DNA from: Bacteroidota bacterium
GTDB lineage: Bacteria > Bacteroidota > Bacteroidia > J057 > JAJTIE01
DNA: 33,724 nt
Direction: 5' to 3'
Assembly: GCA_021300195.1 (NCBI GenBank)
Contig: JAJTIE010000015.1
Span: 1-33,724 of the forward strand
In this document: positions 8,320 to 16,543 of the stretch, one piece after another
Layout of the letters: each line of letters starts with the position of its first letter
Position numbering within the stretch: the stretch's first letter is position 1
The notes under the pieces: generated by a model
What the model was told of the DNA's origin: nothing
Seen by the model: the letters and a program-made list of their open reading frames with translations, nothing else
The model's database searches: none
Program-made: the position numbers and the translations under genes

Positions 8320-8589
8320 ATGCCCTCTCTCGAACCCTACATAGGCTATCTGGCCGCCCTGCTCACCACCCTGGCCTTTGTGCCGCAGGTGCTAAAAACC
8401 TGGCGTACACGCGCCGTGCGAGACCTGTCGCTCAGCATGACGCTGCTTTTTGCCCTGGGGGTGGCGCTGTGGCTGGTGTATGGCCTGCTGCGGCAGGATG
8501 TGCCCATTATTGGGGCAAACATCATCACGCTGGTGCTCGTGCTGGCCCTGCTGGCCATGAAGCTGCGCTGGGGCAGGCGTGGCCGCTAG
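8320..8589 (+). CDS. SemiSWEET sugar transporter (PQ-loop/MtN3 family)
   Basis: This 89-residue protein has three transmembrane helices (about residues 7-24, 38-57 and 62-82), the single triple-helix bundle of bacterial SemiSWEETs, which dimerise to carry small sugars. The PQ motif is at residues 22-23 (LAFVPQVLKTW), followed by the usual basic loop and S-L-S-M segment (TRAVRDLSLSM). Trp51 and Asn67 sit where family members line the sugar site. The start at 8320 is supported by the upstream TACCTTTG element and by the normal family length. The stop codon shares the palindrome CTAG with the convergent fabH gene. Confidence 0.9.
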   Translation: MPSLEPYIGYLAALLTTLAFVPQVLKTWRTRAVRDLSLSMTLLFALGVALWLVYGLLRQDVPIIGANIITLVLVLALLAMKLRWGRRGR

Positions 8590-9569
8590 TAGATAAGGGC
8601 CGCGCTACCCCAGGTAAAGCCTGAGCCAAAGGCTACGAGCATCACCCGGTCTCCGCGGCGGATGCGCCCGGCCTGCACGGCCTCGCAGAAGGCGATGGGG
8701 ATGCTGGCTGCAGTGGTATTTCCATACCGCTGTATGTTCATAAAAAACTTTTCAAAAGGCACGCCCAGGTCTTCGGCTATGGCCATGCCGATGCGCAGGT
8801 TTGCCTGGTGTGGCACCACGCAGTCCAGCTGGCCGGCGGTCCAGCCCTGCTGCCTCAGGCCCTCCTGTATGGCCTCGCTCATGTGGCGTACGGCGTGCTT
8901 GTATACCTCGCGGCCGTTCATGTGGGGCCATATACCATGGGGCAGTTTGCCAAACTTGCCGTGCACCAGGCTAGTGGGCTCCTGTATGGTCAGCTCCTCG
9001 GCATAGTTTCCGTCTGTGTGCAGGTGGCTGCTCAGTATGCCCCGTGGCTCGGTGCCCGCACTTAGCACAAAGGCCCCGGCCCCGTCGCCAAATATGACGC
9101 CCACCGCCCGCCCCTCGGGCTCAAAGTTGATGCTGGTGCTCTGCACCTCGGCCCCCACCACCAGCACATGCCGATATACACCCTGCTTGATGTACATCTC
9201 GGCAATGCTAAGGGCATAGATGAAGCCGCTGCACTGCATGCGGATATCCAGTGCGGGTATCTGCCGGAAAGGTAGGCGGCGCTGTAGCAGGCAGCCCGAA
9301 CCCGGGAAGTAGTATTCCGGGCTCAGGGTGGCAAACACGATCATGTCCACGTCCCGGGCTTCCAGCCCGGCCTCAGCCAGGGCCTGCTCTACGGCAGGCA
9401 CAGCCAGGTCTACCGGCCCCTGCCCCTCTGTCGCAAACCGACGCTCCTGTATGCCGCTCCGCTCGCGTATCCACGCATCGCTGGTATCGTAGTAGGCCCT
9501 CAGGTCTTCATTGGTTACCACCCTGGGCGGCACATGGTAGCCCGCACCGGCTATGTGGGGATAGAACAT
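8586..9569 (-). CDS. fabH: Beta-ketoacyl-ACP synthase III (FabH)
   Basis: This 327-residue protein is a normal-length KAS III. It condenses an acyl-CoA starter with malonyl-ACP to begin fatty acid synthesis. The catalytic triad is visible: Cys113 in MQCSGFIYAL, His254 in VVPHQANLRI and Asn284 in RYGNTTAAS. The glycine-rich GDGAGAFVLS and C-terminal GSGFTWGSA also match. Because no other fab gene is adjacent, this may be a second, specialised KAS III. It is divergent from the acyltransferase fusion at 9750, so the two may serve the same membrane-lipid pathway; this is inference from position. Confidence 0.95.
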   Translation of the reverse strand: MFYPHIAGAGYHVPPRVVTNEDLRAYYDTSDAWIRERSGIQERRFATEGQGPVDLAVPAVEQALAEAGLEARDVDMIVFATLSPEYYFPGSGCLLQRRLPFRQIPALDIRMQCSGFIYALSIAEMYIKQGVYRHVLVVGAEVQSTSINFEPEGRAVGVIFGDGAGAFVLSAGTEPRGILSSHLHTDGNYAEELTIQEPTSLVHGKFGKLPHGIWPHMNGREVYKHAVRHMSEAIQEGLRQQGWTAGQLDCVVPHQANLRIGMAIAEDLGVPFEKFFMNIQRYGNTTAASIPIAFCEAVQAGRIRRGDRVMLVAFGSGFTWGSAALIY

Positions 9570-9584
9570 AGGCTATTTTTGGTA

Positions 9585-9592
9585 GAAATCTA
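9585..9592 (-). promoter_or_regulatory. Possible -7 element TAGATTTC (fabH)
   Basis: It matches TAnnTTT with C in place of the final G and lies 15 bases before the fabH ATG. No -33 element is evident. Confidence 0.3.
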
Positions 9593-9721
9593 TCATAACC
9601 ACATCCGTGGCAGATTGGTTTAAGGAATGGTGGGCACAGGCGCACAGGGAGAGTAAAAATAGACAGTGCGCCGCTGCTGTGCAAGCCGAGCCCAGTTCCA
9701 TTCCGTCCCCGGGGTTTTTGC

Positions 9722-9729
9722 TATTTTTG
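9722..9729 (+). promoter_or_regulatory. -7 promoter element TATTTTTG (acyltransferase fusion)
   Basis: It is an exact TAnnTTTG match, 20 bases before the ATG at 9750. This spacing is the same as at the SemiSWEET gene and supports that start over the longer frame opening at 9666. Confidence 0.5.
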
Positions 9730-9749
9730 TATACTGCCCATACAGCAAT

Positions 9750-11645
9750 ATGACTAGTAAACGGAAAGCGCGGATTAACTCCCGCACGCGAAAGGAGCCG
9801 AAGCTGATCAACACAGCCGAGCTGTTTCAGCACCCGGTGAAGCGGAAGGTCTATTCCTTTTTGCTGAAGCCTGGCCTGGAAAAGGTGATGGGCATAGAGA
9901 AGCTGAATGCCGCCTACGAGGCCTCCAAGGTGTATATGAAGACACACCAGGTAACCTTTGTAGAAGCTGTTTTTGCGGTATGGGGCATCGAGTATGAAAT
10001 ACCCGAAGAATCGCTGACCAAGCTGCGCGAGCACGAGGGTCCGTTGGTCATTGTCTGCAATCACCCGTTTGGTGGGTTGGAGGCCATTTTCCTTATGATC
10101 CTGGCACACCGCATTCGCCCGGACCGCTACAAGGTGATGGCCAACTTTATGCTACAGATACCCGAGTTGGTAGACAAGTTCATTTTTGTAGACCCTTTTG
10201 AGAATGCCGAGAGCAAGCAGCGCAACATGTCGCCGCTGCGCGAGGTAATGCAGTATCTGAAGGATGGCGGCCTGCTGGGCATCTTTCCGGCGGGCGAGGT
10301 GGCAAGCTTCGACCTGAAGTCCAAGCGGGTGATGGAGCCGGAGTGGAATGCGAACATCTCCAAGATCATCCAGCGCACAGGGGCTGCCGTGGTGCCGGTG
10401 TACTTTCATGGGCACAATAGTTTTCTGTTTCAGATGGCGGGCGTTATCCATGCACGGCTGCGTACCACCCTGCTGGTGCGCGAGTTTGTAAACCCCCGCA
10501 GCAACCGCATTGTACACGCAATGGGCAACCTGATACCGCCCAGCAAGATCCAGTCTTTTGAAAACCCGGACACCCTTACCGCCTACCTGCGGCAGAAGAC
10601 CCTACTGCTGCGTGCCCGTGTAGACCGGGGCGAAAAGCAGCAGCACATCCGCCTGCGGCACCCGCTCCGCCGCCGTAGTGGAAGAGAGCTACAGCCCGTG
10701 GCCCCACCCGTGGATACGGCCATCCTGCGGGATGAGCTGGCCCGCATGCCCGAGTGCGTAATCAGCACGCACCGAAACCTGGATGTGGTAATTTTTGATG
10801 CAGACCAAGCCCCAGGCCTGCTGATGGAGGTGGGCCGCCTGCGCGAGCTTACCTTTCGCTCGGTAGGCGAGGGTACAGGCAAGGCCATTGACCTGGACAA
10901 GCACGACTACTACTACCACCACCTCATCGTGTGGGACCGCGAGGCGGGCAAGATCGTGGGGGGCTACCGCATGGGCGAGGTAGACACCATACTGCGAAAC
11001 CAGGGACCTACAGGCCTGTACATCAACAGCCTCTTCCACGTGGATAGCAAGCTGTTTGACGAAATTGGGCCCTCGCTGGAGTTGGGGCGGTCTTTTGTGG
11101 CCCAGGAGTACCAGCGTAATTTCTATAGCCTTTTCCTGCTTTGGGTGGGCATCGGCAACTTTATTGTACGCAATCCACGCTACAAAAACCTGATAGGCCC
11201 AGTTTCCATTAGCGACGACTACCACGTGGTGAGCAAAAACATGCTGGTCAATTTCCTGCTGGAGCACCACTACCATACCGACCTGAAAGACTACGTGCAG
11301 CCCAAGAAGCCTTTTCAGCAGAAACTAGACTACGAGCCCGCCTTCTACGATATGCTGAATGTGCAGAAGCTGCAGGACGTGCACGAGCTGATAACGGAAG
11401 TGGAAAAGCAGGATAAGGGTGTGCCCATCCTCATCAAGCACTATCTGCGCATGGGCAGCCGGATCCTGGCCTTCAATGTAGACCCCGAGTTTCAGAACTC
11501 GCTGGATGCCCTTACGCTGATAGACCTGACCAAGACCGACCCCAGCCTGCTGACCAAGTATATGGGCGAGGCTGGCTATGCCGCTTTTATGGCCTACCAC
11601 GGCCTACAGCCACCCGGCCCGGCATCTGCGGATGCACCGGTGTAG
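9750..11645 (+). CDS. Bifunctional lipid acyltransferase, OlsF-like (PlsC-type + OlsB/hemolysin-type GNAT)
   Basis: This 631-residue protein has two fused acyltransferase domains. The N-terminal PlsC-like domain (about residues 75-300) shows NHPFGGLEA at 104-112 and FPAGEVAS near 179, as in lysophosphatidate-type O-acyltransferases. The C-terminal domain (about 345-590) is the OlsB/hemolysin-type N-acyltransferase: RLRELTFRSVGEGTG, then YHHLIVWDREAGKIVGGYR, then ELGRSFVAQEYQRN. This order matches OlsF of Flavobacterium and Serratia, which makes ornithine lipids. Glycine-lipid synthesis in Bacteroides uses related separate proteins, so the head-group amino acid is uncertain. The start at 9750 fits the promoter element 20 bases upstream and omits an unlikely N-terminal extension. 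Confidence 0.88.
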   Translation: MTSKRKARINSRTRKEPKLINTAELFQHPVKRKVYSFLLKPGLEKVMGIEKLNAAYEASKVYMKTHQVTFVEAVFAVWGIEYEIPEESLTKLREHEGPLVIVCNHPFGGLEAIFLMILAHRIRPDRYKVMANFMLQIPELVDKFIFVDPFENAESKQRNMSPLREVMQYLKDGGLLGIFPAGEVASFDLKSKRVMEPEWNANISKIIQRTGAAVVPVYFHGHNSFLFQMAGVIHARLRTTLLVREFVNPRSNRIVHAMGNLIPPSKIQSFENPDTLTAYLRQKTLLLRARVDRGEKQQHIRLRHPLRRRSGRELQPVAPPVDTAILRDELARMPECVISTHRNLDVVIFDADQAPGLLMEVGRLRELTFRSVGEGTGKAIDLDKHDYYYHHLIVWDREAGKIVGGYRMGEVDTILRNQGPTGLYINSLFHVDSKLFDEIGPSLELGRSFVAQEYQRNFYSLFLLWVGIGNFIVRNPRYKNLIGPVSISDDYHVVSKNMLVNFLLEHHYHTDLKDYVQPKKPFQQKLDYEPAFYDMLNVQKLQDVHELITEVEKQDKGVPILIKHYLRMGSRILAFNVDPEFQNSLDALTLIDLTKTDPSLLTKYMGEAGYAAFMAYHGLQPPGPASADAPV

Positions 11646-11686
11646 CGGGGCTCTGCACGGATGTGTAGGCCTGGGCGCTACTGGCG

Positions 11687-12697
11687 CTACTGCTGGATTA
11701 TATTCACCTCCGGCTCCAGCTGCAGTCCGAAACGGCTAGCCACCGAGGCCTGTATGTCTTGCGCCAGCTGCCATACCTCGCTGCCGGTGGCCCCCCCATA
11801 GTTTACCAGCACCAGTGCCTGCCGGGCGTGCGCCCCGGTGTTGCCTACCTGCTTGCCCTTCCAGCCACAGGCCTCTATCAGCCAGCCTGCAGCCAGCTTC
11901 ACCCCGTCTGCCGCCGGGTAGGCGGGCATATCTGGATATTCTGCCGCCAGCCTGCTGTAGGTGTCGGCATCCACCACTGGGTTTTTGAAGAAGCTGCCGG
12001 CATTGCCCAGCACGGCAGGGTCGGGCAGCTTGCTGCGCCGGATGCGCATCACAGCCTCGGCCACCTGCCGGATGTCGTGCGGGCCAGGCCCCAGCTCGGC
12101 CTGCAGCGCCCCATAGGTGGTGTGCAGCACATGGGGGGCCTTGCTGAGCCGCAGCTGTACGCTCAGGATGAAGTAGGCGCCCTTCTGGCTGGTCTTGAAA
12201 ATACTACTGCGGTAGCCAAAGGCACAGTCGGCCGCCGAAAAGTCCTGCACCGCCCTGCCGGAAAGATGATAGGCCCGCAGGCTATGAAAGGCCGACTGTA
12301 GCTCTACGCCATATGCCCCAATGTTCTGCATAGGGGCGGCACCCACCGTGCCAGGTATCAGTGCCAGGTTTTCTATCCCGCCCCAGCCCTGGGCCACGGC
12401 CTCCAGCACGCAGTCGTGCCAGGCCTCGCCTGCCCCTAGCTCCCATATCACCTCTCGCTCATTCTCCACTACCACCCGCCTACCCATCAGCTGGTTGTGC
12501 AGTATGGTGCCCGGGTAGTGCGGGGTGGCAAATAGCACGTTGCTCCCTCCGCCCAGTATCAGGTAGGGCTGGGAGGGGTCGTGCCTGGCCTGCCAGGCCT
12601 CCAGCTCGGCCAGGCTGCGGATGGGCACAACAGCCTCCGCCGTGGTGGCCGTGCCAAATGTGTGCAGGCCCTGCAGGCTTATTGCATCGCGGCGCAT
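11687..12697 (-). CDS. murB: UDP-N-acetylenolpyruvoylglucosamine reductase (MurB)
   Basis: MurB reduces enolpyruvyl-UDP-GlcNAc to UDP-N-acetylmuramate with NADPH and FAD in peptidoglycan synthesis. From the ATG at 12697 the protein has 336 residues, the length of the E. coli-type (type I) enzyme. The FAD-binding YLILGGGSNVLF, the IPGTVGAAPMQNIGAYG stretch, FGYRSSIFK and the catalytic-serine motif NAGSFFKNP are all present, and the family-typical EPEVNII lies at the C-terminus. An earlier in-frame start would add 45 residues without family support. It is divergent from the lipoprotein gene at 12745, with only 47 bases between the two starts. Confidence 0.96.
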   Translation of the reverse strand: MRRDAISLQGLHTFGTATTAEAVVPIRSLAELEAWQARHDPSQPYLILGGGSNVLFATPHYPGTILHNQLMGRRVVVENEREVIWELGAGEAWHDCVLEAVAQGWGGIENLALIPGTVGAAPMQNIGAYGVELQSAFHSLRAYHLSGRAVQDFSAADCAFGYRSSIFKTSQKGAYFILSVQLRLSKAPHVLHTTYGALQAELGPGPHDIRQVAEAVMRIRRSKLPDPAVLGNAGSFFKNPVVDADTYSRLAAEYPDMPAYPAADGVKLAAGWLIEACGWKGKQVGNTGAHARQALVLVNYGGATGSEVWQLAQDIQASVASRFGLQLEPEVNIIQQ

Positions 12698-12725
12698 GTG
12701 GGCTGGGGCTTTGGCATAAGATTTG

Positions 12726-12733
12726 TACCTTTC
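12726..12733 (+). promoter_or_regulatory. Possible -7 element TACCTTTC (lipoprotein-xseB)
   Basis: It matches TAnnTTT with a final C and lies 11 bases before the ATG at 12745 and 17 before the ATG at 12751. It sits in the short gap shared with divergent murB. Confidence 0.3.
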
Positions 12734-12744
12734 TGCACAAATAT

Positions 12745-13173
12745 ATGCATATGAGAGCGCTAGTCTTATTCTCTGTGGTACTGCTGCTGGCTGGGGCCTA
12801 TGGCTGCCAGAATAACGACGACGACCCCCCACCCAGCAACAGCCAGTTTTTTGCCGATAGCACCGAGGACGCCGGCATCCTGCTGGTGCAGGTATCGCGC
12901 TGGAATGGGGCCAGCCTGCAGAACATTGCCAATGCCTACGTATCGGTGCACAATACCTTTGAGGACGCGAATAGCGACGGTAGGCTACCGCTCTTTTTTG
13001 GCTATACGGCCTCGGATGGCTTCGTAGACTTCAGCTATGTGAACAGGGGCAACTACTACCTGTATACCGAGGTGGTGGAGCCCAATGGTGCCCTGCGTGC
13101 CCAGGTGGACATTGTGCAGGTGCAGAGTGGCCGCGCAGAGCCGAGCGTGAAGCAGGTGATTCATAACTTCTGA
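12745..13173 (+). CDS. Small lipoprotein, carboxypeptidase-regulatory-like fold likely
   Basis: The 142-residue frame starts MHMRALVLFSVVLLLAGAYGC, a lipoprotein signal peptide, so the mature protein begins with Cys followed by QNNDDDPPPSN, an acidic spacer. The remaining domain of about 100 residues is beta-rich, with phrases such as NIANAYVSVHNTFED, SDGFVDFSYVNRGNYYLYTE and LRAQVDIVQVQSG. That pattern matches small transthyretin-like or CarboxypepD_reg-like surface domains (N...AYV...T...G...F...Y.L). The function is unknown. The second ATG at 12751 is an equally possible start. One base separates its stop from xseB, so the two are co-transcribed. Confidence 0.75.
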   Translation: MHMRALVLFSVVLLLAGAYGCQNNDDDPPPSNSQFFADSTEDAGILLVQVSRWNGASLQNIANAYVSVHNTFEDANSDGRLPLFFGYTASDGFVDFSYVNRGNYYLYTEVVEPNGALRAQVDIVQVQSGRAEPSVKQVIHNF

Positions 13174-13174
13174 T

Positions 13175-13390
13175 ATGGCGAAAAAGAACAACGACTTTGA
13201 TTATCCCACTGCCGTAGCCCGGCTGGGCGAGATTTTGCAGAAGATTCAGCAGGATGACACCCCCATCGAGGAGAGTTATCTGCTCTTCAAACAAGGCAAT
13301 GCGCTCATTGAGCAATGCCGTGCGTACCTGGACCAGACAGAGCTGAAGGTGCAGCAGCTGATAGATGGCCGCCTGGCCGACTTTGAGTAG
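13175..13390 (+). CDS. xseB: Exodeoxyribonuclease VII small subunit (XseB)
   Basis: This 71-residue helical protein has the family pattern DYPTAVARLGEILQKIQQ, then PIEESYLLFKQGNALIEQC, then LDQTELKVQQL. XseB binds the large subunit XseA, which degrades single-stranded DNA. The length is normal. xseA usually lies next to xseB but is not in this window; here the partner upstream is an unrelated lipoprotein gene, with stop and start arranged as TGATATG. A hairpin followed by a T-run lies about 40 bases downstream. Confidence 0.92.
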   Translation: MAKKNNDFDYPTAVARLGEILQKIQQDDTPIEESYLLFKQGNALIEQCRAYLDQTELKVQQLIDGRLADFE

Positions 13391-13430
13391 CAGCACGCAG
13401 AAGTTTTTTTTGACGATTTTCTGCAGTCGA

Positions 13431-13454
13431 GCACCCACAAGTGCCCGTTTTTTT
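13431..13454 (+). terminator. Weak intrinsic terminator candidate after xseB
   Basis: A short stem (GCAC / GTGC with a six-base loop) is followed within three bases by seven T. The stem is only four pairs, so termination would be weak. Confidence 0.3.
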
Positions 13455-13509
13455 CGTTCATACGATCTGTGCTTTTACCAGCGAAAGCATATTTGATGTA
13501 CATTTGAGT

Positions 13510-15777
13510 ATGCAGCAAGCGATCCGAACCCTTTCTCGGCCGTGGCTTTGGTGGGTGTGCATGCAGTGCGCCTGCGTGGCCTGTGGCCTGTGGGGGGCTG
13601 CCATGGGGCAGCAGCATGATTTTCATACGTATCCCCCGCTGCAGAGCCGGGCACCCATCCCGCAGAACTTTCTGCGGCCCACTGTGCCTCCACTGCCCGA
13701 CCCGGAGGCGACTAATGGGCAGGACAGCCTGCAGCAGGGAAGCCTGACACCCACGGATAACCATAGCCTGCTGGCAGAGATCAAGAGCAGCGGAGCCGTC
13801 CTGTTAAACGACCCCATTGCCCAGTATATTGGCCGCGTGGCCGATTTTATCCTGCGAGACGACCGCGCGCTGCGGAGCCGCCTCCGTTTTTATGTGGTAA
13901 AAAGTCCCGCCGTCAATGCCTTTACCACGCTTGAGGGAGATGTATTCCTGACGGTTGGGCTTTTCTGCCAACTGGAGACAGAGGCGGAGCTGGCCTACAT
14001 CCTGTGCCGGGAGTTTGCCAACTATGAGCTACAGCACGCCTGGAACAACTATAGCCAGCGCCTAACCCTGGGCGCTAACCAGGCCGAGCTGCAAAAGCCC
14101 CCACTGGAGGCACGTGTGTTCGACCATAGCCTGTATACTGCCGAGCAGGCCGCCGCCGCAGATGTGTATGGCTTCCAGTACTACAAGGACACGAAGTACC
14201 ACATGTTTGCCCCCAACTTTGTGTTCGACTATCTTCTGTACGCGCGCTATCCCTACGACGATATGTTCTTTGTAGCAGATCGCCTGCAAACAGATTATCT
14301 CCTTTTCCCCGCCGATTATGTCCTGCCCAAAACCCGCGGCATAACCGAGGAAGAGATATTTGACAACGAGCGCCTAAGCCCCCACCCAAACATCCTGCGC
14401 CGCCGGGCAGAGGTAAACCAGCTGGCGGGCCCCCTCTTTGGCCAGGGCACCCAGTGGTTTCAGGTAAGCGAGGAGGATTTTGCTGCCTGCCACCAGCTGT
14501 GCCGTTTTGAGCAGATACGCCTGCGCCTGCTGCAGCGCCAGTATGTGGCAGCCCTGTACGACACCTACATGCTGGAGTTCTTCTATCCCAACAATCTTTA
14601 CCTCACCAAAGCTCGGGTGAAGGCACTGTACGCCCTGGCACAGTACGCCAACGCCAACCAGAAGTATGTGGTGCTGCCCGACTGGAAGCAGCAAGAGGGC
14701 TACTGGCAGCGGCTACACCACCTGCTGTACCGGATGAGCCCGGGCGAACTAACCGGTGTAGCCTGCATCCATGCGTGGAATGCTCGAAAGGAATTTCCGC
14801 AGGACGAGGAACTGGCCGGGCTGAGCGATGCCCTGCTGAAGTCTCTGGTTAGTCAGCACATTCTTAGCCTGAATGAACTGTATGACCAGCCCGCCGCCCC
14901 CGAGGACCTGAGTGCTAACGCGGCACCCCGTGCCACTACCATAGACGGCATTACCTACACGAGCCCAAAAGTGCGCCAGAGCAGCTTTGTCCGATACGCT
15001 TTTGTAGACCTGAAGAAGGACCCTGCTTTTGTGGAAAGATTTGAGTTTTTCCGCCGAAACAGCGATTGGGTAGAGGTGCGCCTGGCAGAAGTATCCGGAT
15101 ATTCTGACCCGAACCAGGAAAAGCAGGCAAAAGAAGAGAAGGTGGAGCAGAGCCCGGAAGTGCGGCAGGCCGAGACAACGGCACGCATTGACCGCATCCT
15201 GCTAAATGAGCCGGAGTACCTGGTAGTGGATAAGCGCATAGAGGGCCAGCAGCAGCTGGCTACGGATGTGGCCGGCACAAGCACCGTGTGCAAGATACTG
15301 GCCGATACCACGGGGCAGGGCCCCATTGCCACCGCCGTGCTAGCCCCGAGCCTGTTTGAGGCAAATATGGCGACAGCCTATAATGACCTGAGCTACCTGA
15401 ATGAGTGGCTGGCCGAGCGGCAACAGCACCGGGGGGTAGAACTACTGCCCATGGACCCCGGGCGTTCACCCGAGATACAGGCCCGATACGGAACCGATTA
15501 TGTGGGGCACACCCGTGTGCTGCGCACGGTGGAGCGGCGCCAGAACAAGGGGGCCGTGCTGGCCGCCACCATCGTGGCCCTGCCTGCCCTGCCCTATGGC
15601 CTGTACTACAATGCTACACCCGACTATAACACCTCCTTCTCTACCGAGCTATATAACCTCTCTACCGGTCAGCTGGTGTATCAGGGCTACCATGTACGCA
15701 AGGCAAAAGACAAGCAAAGCACCCTGGAGAAGGCGATAGCGCGAGAACTGGAGGCTATAAACAAGCTGGAAAAGTAG
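13510..15777 (+). CDS. M48-type metalloprotease homologue with degenerate active site
   Basis: From the ATG at 13510 the protein has 755 residues with a signal peptide ending near GAAMGQQ. Residues about 95-325 follow the M48 peptidase fold: RLRFYVVKSPAVNAFTTLEG, then DVFLTVGLFCQLETEAELAY, and later LSPHPNILRRRAEV, which corresponds to the THPS...R motif. Where active members have HExxH, this has REFAN (about residues 167-171) before YELQH. The later E-x-x-A-D zinc ligand is A-A-A-A-D. All three zinc ligands are therefore absent, and protease activity is unlikely. The C-terminal 400 residues are of unknown function, with possible helical repeats at about 340-460. The protein is probably periplasmic. 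Confidence 0.8.
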   Translation: MQQAIRTLSRPWLWWVCMQCACVACGLWGAAMGQQHDFHTYPPLQSRAPIPQNFLRPTVPPLPDPEATNGQDSLQQGSLTPTDNHSLLAEIKSSGAVLLNDPIAQYIGRVADFILRDDRALRSRLRFYVVKSPAVNAFTTLEGDVFLTVGLFCQLETEAELAYILCREFANYELQHAWNNYSQRLTLGANQAELQKPPLEARVFDHSLYTAEQAAAADVYGFQYYKDTKYHMFAPNFVFDYLLYARYPYDDMFFVADRLQTDYLLFPADYVLPKTRGITEEEIFDNERLSPHPNILRRRAEVNQLAGPLFGQGTQWFQVSEEDFAACHQLCRFEQIRLRLLQRQYVAALYDTYMLEFFYPNNLYLTKARVKALYALAQYANANQKYVVLPDWKQQEGYWQRLHHLLYRMSPGELTGVACIHAWNARKEFPQDEELAGLSDALLKSLVSQHILSLNELYDQPAAPEDLSANAAPRATTIDGITYTSPKVRQSSFVRYAFVDLKKDPAFVERFEFFRRNSDWVEVRLAEVSGYSDPNQEKQAKEEKVEQSPEVRQAETTARIDRILLNEPEYLVVDKRIEGQQQLATDVAGTSTVCKILADTTGQGPIATAVLAPSLFEANMATAYNDLSYLNEWLAERQQHRGVELLPMDPGRSPEIQARYGTDYVGHTRVLRTVERRQNKGAVLAATIVALPALPYGLYYNATPDYNTSFSTELYNLSTGQLVYQGYHVRKAKDKQSTLEKAIARELEAINKLEK

Positions 15778-15805
15778 GCTTTATACTCCGCCCCTTACGG
15801 TCTTC

Positions 15806-16450
15806 ATGCAACTGCAGTCTTTTACCTTCAACATGTTTATGGAGAACACCTACCTGCTGTGGGATGAGGCGGGTGTGTGCGCCATTGTAGATCCCGGTTG
15901 CCTTTTCGAGCGGGAGCAGATGGTGCTGCAAGACTACATAAATCAGCATGGGCTACAGCCTACCTATCTGCTCAATACGCATTGCCATCTGGACCATGTG
16001 TTTGGCAATGCGTGGGCGGAGCGTACCTATGGCCTTAGGCCCTGGATACACGAGCAGGAGCAGGGTATTTTGCAGCGCCTGCCCGCTACAGCCGCCCACT
16101 GGGGGATAGACGGGGTAGAGGCCAGCCCACCCCCTGCGGGGCTGCTCCGGGCGGGTAGTACTTTTGGTGTAGGTAGCCTGGAGCTGGAGGTACGCTGGGC
16201 ACCCGGGCATTCGCCGGGATCGGTGCTTTTGTATCATGCTGAGTCGGGGCAGGCGCTGGTGGGCGACGTCATTTTTCAGCAGAGCATCGGACGCACAGAC
16301 CTACCTGGTGGTAGCCACGCACAGCTGATTGAGAGTATTCACAAGCAGGTGCTAAGTATGCCCGATGCCACCCGCCTGTACCCAGGCCATGGCCCAGATA
16401 CTACTGTAGGCCACGAGCGGGTGCACAACCCCTTTCTGATATCGAACTAA
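15806..16450 (+). CDS. MBL-fold hydrolase, glyoxalase II-like
   Basis: This 214-residue protein has the metallo-beta-lactamase fold of the glyoxalase II/YcbL group. The metal motif is THCHLDH at residues 58-64, with a later His in APGHSPGSV, an Asp in VGDVIFQQSIGR and a final His in YPGHGPDTTVGHE. The length and the compact C-terminus match small single-domain thioesterase-like members. The natural substrate, perhaps a glutathione- or bacillithiol-type thioester, cannot be decided from sequence. It starts 28 bases after the degenerate M48 gene and may be in the same transcript. Confidence 0.9.
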   Translation: MQLQSFTFNMFMENTYLLWDEAGVCAIVDPGCLFEREQMVLQDYINQHGLQPTYLLNTHCHLDHVFGNAWAERTYGLRPWIHEQEQGILQRLPATAAHWGIDGVEASPPPAGLLRAGSTFGVGSLELEVRWAPGHSPGSVLLYHAESGQALVGDVIFQQSIGRTDLPGGSHAQLIESIHKQVLSMPDATRLYPGHGPDTTVGHERVHNPFLISN

Positions 16451-16543
16451 GGTTTGTTGCCTATCTTGGTCAACCTTTTCATTGTGCTTTGCGCTATAAG
16501 GATCTATCGGAACCCCTAGTAATACTGTACATACTCTTGCCGG

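Noticed and set aside
9573-10109. Minus-strand frame upstream of fabH
   Set aside because: It covers the start of the acyltransferase gene and shows no coding-like family features.
12361-12744. Long upstream extension of the lipoprotein at 12745
   Set aside because: It is antisense to murB, Pro/Arg-rich, and would bury the lipoprotein signal peptide in the middle of a protein.
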